64,000 nucleotides of DNA, from positions 9,512,821-9,576,820 of the forward strand of contig JAAONU010000013.1 of the NCBI GenBank assembly GCA_012932295.1, in the 5' to 3' direction. Every line of letters begins with the position of its first letter. Within the stretch, counting starts at the first letter, position 1. This document shows positions 61,401 to 64,000 of the stretch, piece after piece. This stretch comes from Cyclina sinensis (Eukaryota; Mollusca; Bivalvia; Venerida; Veneridae). The notes beneath the pieces were generated by a model, which saw only the letters and a list, made by a program, of their open reading frames with translations, searched no databases and was not told the DNA's origin. The translations under genes and the position numbers were made by a program.

Positions 61401-63603
61401 ATACTTGGGCACTGCTGTCCAATGTACAGTCTAGCCACGCCCCATGTGTCTGTGTTCGCCCAATGTGATTGCCTCAGGCGGAATCTTGTTGATGGACCCC
61501 TATTATGGTAGACAATGAATAAAATAAAGTCAGTAAGTAGAGAAAAGACAACCCTCACTTATCATAAAACTTATTGTAAACTAACATTTACATAGGAAAT
61601 ATCTTCAACATTGAAGTGTCTTCAATATGATAACCTGCTTGTACAATCCTGTTTATCAAGAAATTTGTTTTGCTTTTTTTTATTGCCAATTTTGATAAAA
61701 GTTAAAACTCTGAATATGTTCGTGACTTGACTTCAGTAATTGTTCTGACAAGAGACAACAAACTACATATTATTAATATTAATTTTTTATGATTCAGTAG
61801 GGATACTGTTTTGTTTAAGCGTTACCAAGTGGTAGCAGGCAATGGTATTGTTTCCCGTGACCATCTCCTGTACTGTGTCCAGTCGTATATAGTCCCTTGA
61901 TGTACAGGTTCACATGGTTCAGGGGGCAAACAGGGGTCTATCACAAGGTTCCAGTGGATACCATGATCAGTGGAATACTCTAGATATACACGGTTGTCAA
62001 TATTTTCTGAATACGGCAACCCACATCCCATTACCAGTTCAAACTGCATGATATACCCTGGTCCAACATGCATAGACTCAGTTGTTAACAATCTTACATC
62101 ATCCTTGTTTGGCTTTCCTATAAAACTAAAATGATAAGATACATTGTAAATAATGTCCAGGTTTTCAATACAGAAAGCGTTTTTTTAGTTGAATCCTGAT
62201 TTTGCAGAAAATGGGCTCTCTACTTATCCAACCAACAATCTCGTATTGTAAAAAGATTAAAAAATGGGAAAAAATTTATTCATTTTTTGTTATTTTCTAA
62301 TTCTTAAATTTTACTTGTTAACATATAATCCTTGTAGAGATCAAAACTTAACTAATAGTTCACCTAATAAATTAAGTTAACTCATATGCAGTCAATACAG
62401 TACTATTTCAATGATCAGTTATTTGTTGCAGCACAAGCCGACAAAGTCTGCCGCTAACTATCTGAGTTTATATATCTTCAGTTCTAGTTCCCAATCTGAC
62501 TGATGCCACAAGAAGAGTTTGGTTATCTTAAGGTGATAGGGTTTTGTATAAGATGGATCCCATTCCAGAAACACTTCTGTTTCTTTTGCACCCTCAATAT
62601 ACACCACCGATATATGGGACCTTGCTTTAACATCCTTCCTGAATAATAATTTGTAGCGTTATTGTGGAAGCTGTCCAAGTATTAGATCTGTGCATCAAAT
62701 AAAGCTAACATTGTTCTCTTACCTTATACTTCTCATCTTACGGCAGTAGTTGTCTGAATATCTTCCATGCGTAACAGCTATTTTTTCTCCTGTTTCCATC
62801 AGATTCGCCATATGTAGATGAAGGGTGTTGAACAGATGAGAGTTTAAACTGATATCATCTATCGCCCACACATCACTCTGATAACCAGAATGTTCTGGTT
62901 GCCACCATCGGAACTTGCATCCAGTATTTCTAGCACCCTCTGGTAACATGACAGAATCTGACCTTCAAAAAAACAAACAGACAGATTTCATGATTATGAG
63001 ACAGAAAATGCATGTGCATGTGACTTTCAATGAATCTCATTTTTCAGTCCTAGCAAAACATTATGAAAGGACCATAGACTTTCATGTAGTACATCTGATT
63101 GTTTCACTGTGACTTGTTCTTTCATGTTTCAACAGTATTAAAAAGATAAAAACAAAATACTGCAAGATCGTCAACAGCTATAAGTAATGGAGAAAAATCT
63201 ATACATCGTTATGCTGATTACACCTATTATGACACCTTCAAAACATGACACCACAGAGAGATGCTTCAGATGTTTCACTGCTACGGACAGCAAAGACCCA
63301 CAAGTTTACAAGTCCCTCCTATGACACATAATTATACATTTTCACAGAAAAAACTTCTGTAAATTTTGAAAGTATTAATAATGTTTGGAAAAGTAATATA
63401 CAAATTTTGTCAGTCAGATAAAAAAAGTTTTGAAAACTTACATGGGTTTTCGGTAGTCAAAAATGTTGAATGTTTTTAGCAGTTTCCATGTCACCCCACC
63501 ATCACAAGTGTAATCTAGAATTACTAACTCCTTGGTCTTTTCTGGGGCGGGGCAGTCAGACACAGGTGAATAGCTTCCAACACGTATGTTAAACTGCAGA
63601 TAC
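28387..63603 (-). CDS. RELN: Reelin, from repeat 1B to the C-terminal tail, 43 exons
   Basis: Reelin is a very large secreted matrix glycoprotein which in vertebrates signals through VLDLR/ApoER2 and Dab1. Forty-three exons (listed separately) give about 2650 codons with every splice phase consistent. Features seen: repeated subrepeats ending in (F)RWWQP...W(A/V/I)xD(D/N), Asp-box motifs of the type YSxDxGxxW in most subrepeats, and seven six-cysteine EGF modules of the CxxxCxxxGxCxxxxCxCDxGxxGxxC type. If the total is eight repeats as in vertebrates, these are EGF2-EGF8. The last exon encodes a basic tail ending [12 protein letters not shown], like the vertebrate C-terminal region. Signal peptide, reeler domain and EGF1 lie beyond base 64000, so the gene is truncated by the window. 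Numerous repeats sit in its introns. Confidence 0.96.
29028..29206 (-). CDS. RELN: RELN exon 42: end of repeat 8B
   Basis: 179 nt, acceptor ctattttcag-like tcttttcag, donor gtaagt. It encodes [37 protein letters not shown] and AIDHVEVV, the latter almost identical to vertebrate QWALDHVEVV. Confidence 0.95.
29566..29680 (-). CDS. RELN: RELN exon 41: repeat 8B strands
   Basis: 115 nt, acceptor atatttcag, donor gtcagt. It encodes [17 protein letters not shown] and [12 protein letters not shown], matching vertebrate KIMFVLQIG. Confidence 0.93.
29937..30150 (-). CDS. RELN: RELN exon 40: end of EGF8, start of 8B
   Basis: 214 nt, acceptor aatattatag, weak donor gttaac. It encodes [56 protein letters not shown]. 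Very close to vertebrate CGxLAPYAHGxSLYFNGC. Confidence 0.95.
30689..30843 (-). CDS. RELN: RELN exon 39: end of 8A and most of EGF8
   Basis: 155 nt, acceptor cttcacag, donor gtaagt. It encodes [51 protein letters not shown]. Confidence 0.95.
31379..31620 (-). CDS. RELN: RELN exon 38: repeat 8A core
   Basis: 242 nt, acceptor catattacag, donor gtgaaa. It encodes [20 protein letters not shown], a lost Asp box ([16 protein letters not shown]), paired cysteines and [14 protein letters not shown]. Vertebrate repeat 8A also has a degenerate Asp box. Confidence 0.93.
31621..32249. other. RELN intron, nothing recognised
   Basis: AT-rich intron sequence between exon 38 and the composite element. I see no exon, RNA gene or repeat in it. 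Confidence 0.5.
32250..33140. mobile_element. Composite hairpin-ended element remnant in a RELN intron
   Basis: Bases 32260-32650 hold about three diverged core units with ctaggtca, cttgttaacactct and gggtca phrases like the 24.8-27.2-kb element. The right end (about 33085-33140) has gggacggacaaggg and a hairpin-like end tatatgctcccctcccat..ggttgggcata, which on the other strand resembles the start of the element at 6765. Here the core faces the opposite way relative to the hairpin end. Confidence 0.45.
33259..33473 (-). CDS. RELN: RELN exon 37: start of repeat 8A
   Basis: 215 nt, acceptor ctttcatag, donor gtgagt. It encodes [50 protein letters not shown]. Confidence 0.93.
33892..34178 (-). 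CDS. RELN: RELN exon 36: repeat 7B core and end
   Basis: 287 nt, acceptor tttcttctag, donor gtaagc. It encodes [19 protein letters not shown], the Asp box [33 protein letters not shown] and TWALDDVYI. Confidence 0.95.
34494..34669 (-). CDS. RELN: RELN exon 35: start of repeat 7B
   Basis: 176 nt, acceptor ctgtttcag, donor gtaagt. It encodes [38 protein letters not shown] and [14 protein letters not shown]. Confidence 0.93.
35156..35360 (-). CDS. RELN: RELN exon 34: end of 7A and all of EGF7
   Basis: 205 nt, acceptor gtttatcag, donor gtaagt. It encodes [57 protein letters not shown]. The only EGF module here that sits whole in one exon. Confidence 0.94.
35729..36274 (-). CDS. RELN: RELN exon 33: end of 6B fused to most of 7A (546 nt)
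   Basis: The longest reelin exon of the window, acceptor aatatttcag, donor gtatgt. It encodes [66 protein letters not shown], the Asp box [13 protein letters not shown] and [11 protein letters not shown]. Elsewhere this span is split by two or three introns, so introns were lost here or never gained. The vertebrate C-t cleavage linker is absent. Confidence 0.94.
36462..36652 (-). CDS. RELN: RELN exon 32: repeat 6B core
   Basis: 191 nt, acceptor cattttcag, donor gtaagt. It encodes [38 protein letters not shown] and the reduced Asp box [12 protein letters not shown]. Confidence 0.93.
37091..37262 (-). CDS. RELN: RELN exon 31: end of EGF6, start of 6B
   Basis: 172 nt, acceptor cattgcag, donor gtgagt. 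It encodes [38 protein letters not shown] and [11 protein letters not shown], matching vertebrate SGMALHFSG. Confidence 0.94.
38009..38149 (-). CDS. RELN: RELN exon 30: end of 6A and first part of EGF6
   Basis: 141 nt, acceptor gtgttacag, donor gtaagt. It encodes [40 protein letters not shown] and CTEYGC. EGF split at TGC AT|C TGT, the same place as EGF2 and EGF4. Confidence 0.95.
38452..38623 (-). CDS. RELN: RELN exon 29: repeat 6A core
   Basis: 172 nt, acceptor tatttttag, weak donor gtcaag. It encodes [19 protein letters not shown], the paired cysteine string YPSNVDC and [15 protein letters not shown]. Donor fixed by phase and by [10 protein letters not shown] in the next exon. Confidence 0.92.
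39117..39224 (-). CDS. RELN: RELN exon 28: repeat 6A strands
   Basis: 108 nt, acceptor atttgcttag, donor gtatgg. It encodes [18 protein letters not shown] and [17 protein letters not shown]. By recalled alignment, vertebrate receptor-binding Lys2360 corresponds to a Gly here, with a Lys two residues later. Confidence 0.92.
39652..39793 (-). CDS. RELN: RELN exon 27: start of repeat 6A
   Basis: 142 nt, acceptor aataccag, donor gtatac. It encodes [39 protein letters not shown]. Repeat 6A is the receptor-binding part in vertebrates. Confidence 0.93.
40211..40469 (-). CDS. RELN: RELN exon 26: repeat 5B
   Basis: 259 nt, acceptor atatttcag, donor gtactc. It encodes [20 protein letters not shown], the Asp-box variant [33 protein letters not shown] and PWAVDE. 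Confidence 0.95.
40886..41039 (-). CDS. RELN: RELN exon 25: start of repeat 5B
   Basis: 154 nt, acceptor gtatatttag, donor gtaagt. It encodes [38 protein letters not shown] and [12 protein letters not shown]. Confidence 0.94.
41440..42830. other. CpG-rich block in the large RELN intron between exons 24 and 25
   Basis: In contrast to the CpG-poor surroundings this block has many CG dinucleotides (cggtattctcgtcc, gacacgctcgctgctgg, gccgggcggcggcgacgag). It includes the hairpin repeat at 42326-42500 and a repeated phrase catagtgcttgtctgtgg at about 42150 and 42627. No protein domain recognised. Probably a recent insertion. Confidence 0.4.
42326..42500. repeat. Five-copy hairpin repeat GGTACggcggtGTACC
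   Basis: Five copies of GGTACGGCGGTGTACC (the second with gggtac...gtaccc) spaced about 34-45 bp, joined by tttgactggttggtat-like spacers. Each unit can form a 5-bp stem with loop GGCGGT. Copies are almost identical, so the array is young or maintained. Confidence 0.85.
42887..43051 (-). CDS. RELN: RELN exon 24: rest of EGF5 and link to 5B
   Basis: 165 nt, acceptor gacttatag, donor gtaagt. It encodes [20 protein letters not shown] and an acidic link of about 33 residues ([18 protein letters not shown]) longer than the usual EGF-to-B link. Confidence 0.93.
43437..43552 (-). CDS. RELN: RELN exon 23: end of 5A, first cysteines of EGF5
   Basis: 116 nt, acceptor gtttacag, donor gtaatt. It encodes [38 protein letters not shown]. 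The intron cuts EGF5 after its second cysteine. Confidence 0.94.
43978..44198 (-). CDS. RELN: RELN exon 22: repeat 5A core with candidate dimer cysteine
   Basis: 221 nt, acceptor gttttgtag, donor gtgagt. It encodes [20 protein letters not shown], the Asp box [20 protein letters not shown]-like [19 protein letters not shown] and DSLYVCG. The final Cys (codon 43980-43982) aligns with vertebrate Cys2101, used for covalent dimerisation. Confidence 0.95.
44682..44802 (-). CDS. RELN: RELN exon 21: repeat 5A strands
   Basis: 121 nt, acceptor cattttag, donor gtaagt. It encodes [40 protein letters not shown], matching vertebrate SAMVFxxxxxGEHSxTTRDL. Confidence 0.94.
45106..45265 (-). CDS. RELN: RELN exon 20: end of 4B, start of 5A
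   Basis: 160 nt, acceptor ctttcag, donor gtgaga. It encodes [35 protein letters not shown] and [12 protein letters not shown]. Confidence 0.93.
45553..45629 (-). CDS. RELN: RELN exon 19: repeat 4B strand
   Basis: 77 nt, acceptor ctatttcag, donor gtttgt. It encodes [19 protein letters not shown] and WQPSNA. Too short for a simple open-frame list; placed by phase and by the RFRFWQP motif. Confidence 0.93.
46039..46238 (-). CDS. RELN: RELN exon 18: repeat 4B core
   Basis: 200 nt, acceptor gatttgtag, donor gtagga. It encodes [37 protein letters not shown] and the Asp box [15 protein letters not shown]. Confidence 0.94.
46580..46665. repeat. Short 18-bp tandem repeat
   Basis: About five units of ccactccctgacctcagg with small changes, in the intron between RELN exons 17 and 18. 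No function apparent. Confidence 0.8.
46720..46897 (-). CDS. RELN: RELN exon 17: end of EGF4, start of 4B
   Basis: 178 nt, acceptor ctttcag, donor gtaagt. It encodes [36 protein letters not shown] and [19 protein letters not shown]. Confidence 0.94.
46971..47176. mobile_element. piggyBac-like MITE, copy 2 (inverted)
   Basis: 206-bp element flanked by TTAA (46967-46970, 47177-47180). Ends CCCTGAACATGCTG and CCCTTAACCTGCTG (read inwards) are the same as copy 1 at 12235-12433 but swapped, so the copies are inverted relative to each other. The internal agtatagagcc/ggctctatact arms are retained. Lies in the intron between RELN exons 16 and 17. Confidence 0.8.
47623..48583. repeat. 20-bp minisatellite in a RELN intron
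   Basis: About 48 units of gcttacactctagtatgaat with few variants (gtatgt/gaat, ttatact, ctcttg). Adjacent units form higher-order blocks such as runs of ttatactcttgtatgaatgc near 48300-48410. Long open frames over it come from the 60-bp (three-unit) period. It ends about 37 bp from the exon 16 donor. Confidence 0.95.
48621..48761 (-). CDS. RELN: RELN exon 16: end of 4A and first part of EGF4
   Basis: 141 nt, acceptor ctatttcag, donor gtgagt. It encodes [40 protein letters not shown] and CDKGTC. Split at TGT AT|C TGT as in EGF2. The 20-bp minisatellite begins about 40 nt beyond the donor. Confidence 0.95.
49091..49361 (-). CDS. RELN: RELN exon 15: repeat 4A core
   Basis: 271 nt, acceptor ttgttggcag, donor gtatgt. 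It encodes [19 protein letters not shown], the Asp box [17 protein letters not shown] and [13 protein letters not shown]. Confidence 0.94.
49362..50122. other. RELN intron, nothing recognised
   Basis: Intron between exons 14 and 15. A few loose repeats of attctctgattcagtgatc-like phrases; no exon signature seen. Confidence 0.5.
50123..50311 (-). CDS. RELN: RELN exon 14: 3B tail and start of 4A
   Basis: 189 nt, acceptor tctcaataaag (purine-rich), donor gtatgt. It encodes [27 protein letters not shown] and [16 protein letters not shown]. Matches vertebrate WALDDVLIG...GFQDKFDG. Confidence 0.92.
50970..51084 (-). CDS. RELN: RELN exon 13: end of repeat 3B
   Basis: 115 nt, acceptor aattgtag, donor gtaagt. 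It encodes [20 protein letters not shown] and [15 protein letters not shown]. Confidence 0.93.
51612..51741 (-). CDS. RELN: RELN exon 12: repeat 3B core
   Basis: 130 nt, acceptor tttttcacag, donor gtactt. It encodes [20 protein letters not shown] and the Asp-box variant [14 protein letters not shown]. Confidence 0.93.
52129..54890. repeat. About 146-bp tandem array, interrupted by a nested element
   Basis: About ten units with ttttcaagttatgctcc(g/a)gacaagg, aaaccaacaaagggcaataactc and cttgaccattgtatgaag. The array is split at 53291-54406 by a TIR element. Near the right end a cagtcatatgagaaactgatgctg phrase occurs twice (about 54515 and 54840). Probably the core array of another bivalve-type element. 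Lies between RELN exons 11 and 12. Confidence 0.85.
53291..54406. mobile_element. 1116-bp TIR element with TA target duplication
   Basis: Perfect 25-bp terminal inverted repeats (53291-53315 and 54382-54406, starting CAGTACACGCAGCGCGG) flanked by TA on each side. The TA splits the host phrase caagttatgctc, which is intact in neighbouring units. Both subterminal 150-200 bp are CpG-rich with many gtgttca and ccgcg words; the middle is AT-rich. No transposase domain seen (longest open frame 62 codons). TA duplication suggests the Tc1/mariner superfamily, non-autonomous. Confidence 0.88.
55068..55275 (-). CDS. RELN: RELN exon 11: end of EGF3, start of 3B
   Basis: 208 nt, acceptor tctccttag, donor gtagat. 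It encodes [40 protein letters not shown] and [16 protein letters not shown]. Matches the vertebrate phrase GxxCGxxxxGxxLxFxGxGxREAxTVPL. Confidence 0.95.
55865..56013 (-). CDS. RELN: RELN exon 10: end of 3A and most of EGF3
   Basis: 149 nt, acceptor gtttcag, donor gtaggt. It encodes [20 protein letters not shown], then [20 protein letters not shown] and VCDKYYA. The intron falls after the penultimate EGF cysteine region. Confidence 0.94.
56440..56654 (-). CDS. RELN: RELN exon 9: repeat 3A core
   Basis: 215 nt, acceptor ttttccag, donor gtatgg. It encodes [20 protein letters not shown] with a degenerate Asp box ([12 protein letters not shown]), the paired cysteines NACYQEMEC, and [14 protein letters not shown]. 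Confidence 0.93.
56926..57096 (-). CDS. RELN: RELN exon 8: start of repeat 3A
   Basis: 171 nt in phase 0, acceptor tttaacag, donor gtaaga. It encodes [33 protein letters not shown] and the strand [17 protein letters not shown]. Confidence 0.94.
57392..57551 (-). CDS. RELN: RELN exon 7: end of 2B, link to 3A
   Basis: 160 nt, acceptor cattcctag, donor gtatgt. It encodes [20 protein letters not shown] and [11 protein letters not shown], then the short link [13 protein letters not shown]. The vertebrate protease-cut linker expected here is absent (see findings). Confidence 0.95.
57813..58018 (-). CDS. RELN: RELN exon 6: repeat 2B core
   Basis: 206 nt, acceptor tatacag, donor gtatta. It encodes [26 protein letters not shown] and the Asp box [15 protein letters not shown]. 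Confidence 0.95.
58326..58512 (-). CDS. RELN: RELN exon 5: end of EGF2, start of 2B
   Basis: 187 nt, acceptor ctgttttag, donor gtatgt. It encodes [10 protein letters not shown] finishing EGF2, then the 2B lead-in with [16 protein letters not shown] and DESMYFFD. Confidence 0.94.
58859..61184. mobile_element. Hairpin-ended element with about 165-bp core repeats (inverted relative to the 24.8-kb element)
   Basis: Left end aacaagagggccatgatggccct with palindrome GGGCCATgATGGCCC is the inverted counterpart of the right end of the 24794-27240 element. It contains about 10-11 core units of about 165 bp (ggtagaggtccactagacaatgc, accaaatatctaagctctat, tgaccc(c)cggggcggggcc). An (ACGG)n box lies at about 61100-61135, and the right-end hairpin AGCTCACC(c)TGAGCAC/GTGCTCAGGTGAGCT at 61151-61184. 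No coding capacity. Lies in the intron between RELN exons 4 and 5. Confidence 0.78.
61362..61499 (-). CDS. RELN: RELN exon 4: end of 2A and first part of EGF2
   Basis: 138 nt, donor gtgagt. It encodes [20 protein letters not shown], then [19 protein letters not shown]. The intron splits the EGF module between its fourth and fifth cysteines, at TGT AT|C TGT. Confidence 0.95.
61826..62125 (-). CDS. RELN: RELN exon 3: repeat 2A core
   Basis: 300 nt, acceptor atcattttag, donor gtaacg. It starts FIGKPNKDD, then [20 protein letters not shown], the Asp box [13 protein letters not shown] and the strand [14 protein letters not shown]. The upstream acceptor is chosen because it keeps phase with exon 2 and matches vertebrate spacing. 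Confidence 0.93.
62458..62638 (-). other. Open stretch with a good acceptor in a RELN intron
   Basis: On the minus strand, acceptor ttattattcag at 62639 is followed by a frame open for 59 codons ([20 protein letters not shown] ...) to TAG at 62458. The phase fits RELN exon 2, so its use would add 59 residues and end the protein. No family similarity recognised, no donor within it. May be an alternative terminal exon or chance. Confidence 0.25.
62723..62962 (-). CDS. RELN: RELN exon 2: end of repeat 1B, start of 2A
   Basis: 240 nt, donor gtaaga. It encodes [20 protein letters not shown] and VWAIDD closing the subrepeat, then the lead-in to repeat 2A ([18 protein letters not shown]). An earlier possible donor (gccgtaagatg at about 62734) breaks the best alignment and is less likely. 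Confidence 0.92.
62963..63441. other. RELN intron, nothing recognised
   Basis: AT-rich intron between exons 1 and 2 of the window. No repeat or coding signature seen. Confidence 0.5.
63442..63603 (-). CDS. RELN: RELN exon 1 of window: repeat 1B core
   Basis: 162 nt, acceptor tttatttatag, donor gtaagt, phase 2 to 2. It encodes [13 protein letters not shown], a conserved cysteine pattern (SDCPAPEK), and the Asp box [13 protein letters not shown]. Coding continues upstream outside the window. Confidence 0.93.
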
Positions 63604-64000
63604 CTATAAATAAAAAATCGATTACGATTGACAGATGTAAAGCTTCTAAAGTTGTGTACATTTCACCTCCAATCTTACAGTAAGCCTAGTTTTACTGTTG
63701 GCATGTTTTGGTGTGGTAAACTGTTGGCAGGACCCCTCTCTTAAACACAAAGCCAAAAACCTTTGCATGCACAACAAGTTCTTACACCAGACATTCATTT
63801 ATGCTATATAAAAAGCTTAGTCCACAAGCTTACAATGTTTCTTTTCTTGGTTACCACTGGGTTTTTTTCCATATGATTGTACAAGAAACATGTCACTAAA
63901 TCAGATGTTCATTCAATTTAATTTCAAGGACAAAAATCAAGGCAACTAAAATAATAAGTTGCCAGATTAAACAAAGAGCAACTTCAAGAAAAGTAGCATG
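63604..64000 (-). other. RELN intron at window edge, nothing recognised
   Basis: Upstream intron sequence for the first exon of the window. I see no exon here; the next upstream exon must lie beyond base 64000. Confidence 0.5.

Noticed and set aside
62723..62740. Earlier donor (GCC|GTAAGATG) for RELN exon 2 joined to the acceptor ttttatag
   Set aside because: It is phase-compatible but drops residues that match the vertebrate spacing (YC...FIGKPNKDD); the donor at 62722 with acceptor atcattttag fits better.

Overview
The window is animal nuclear DNA: long AT-rich introns with GT..AG borders, no operons, and dense interspersed repeats. Protein similarity and the repeat style (about 145-165-bp core tandem repeats beside ACGG-type microsatellites and hairpin ends, as in CvA/pearl-type elements) point to a lophotrochozoan, most likely a bivalve mollusc. 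The species is inference. Two large genes lie tail to tail.

Left part (about 1-20.4 kb, + strand): the 3' two thirds of a MAGI-type scaffold gene (membrane-associated guanylate kinase with WW and PDZ domains). I could place 14 well-supported exons plus two probable small exons. They encode five PDZ domains (PDZ1-PDZ5 of the family numbering), a long S/T/P-rich linker and the stop codon at 20407-20409. Splice phases agree at every junction. PDZ0, the guanylate kinase-like region and the WW domains must lie upstream of base 1.

Middle (20.4-28.4 kb): convergent intergenic space holding the MAGI 3' UTR, a 2.4-kb hairpin-ended element with about 15 core repeats (24.8-27.2 kb) and the reelin 3' UTR.

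Right part (28.4-63.6 kb, - strand): the 3' three quarters of a reelin gene. I traced 43 exons (about 7.95 kb of coding sequence, about 2650 codons) with all splice phases consistent. They run from the second half of the first reelin repeat, through repeats 2-8 with seven EGF modules, to a tiny last exon encoding a basic C-terminal tail. Signal peptide, reeler domain and the start of repeat 1 lie beyond base 64000. Against vertebrate reelin (recalled, not aligned by tool) the dimer-forming cysteine of repeat 5 and the basic tail are kept. The two linker loops cut by proteases in vertebrates appear to be missing, and the two receptor-binding lysines of repeat 6 are displaced.

Introns carry most of the novelty: 51-bp and 20-bp minisatellites with higher-order structure, at least five hairpin-ended elements, two inverted copies of a TTAA-flanked piggyBac-like MITE, a 1.1-kb TA-flanked terminal-inverted-repeat element nested in another array, a CpG-rich block with hairpin repeats, and a cluster of overlapping palindromes near 11.6 kb. 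No tRNA, rRNA, CRISPR or prokaryotic feature was seen. The two genes are not known to act in one pathway: MAGI proteins organise cell junctions and synapses from inside the cell, and reelin is a secreted matrix signal.
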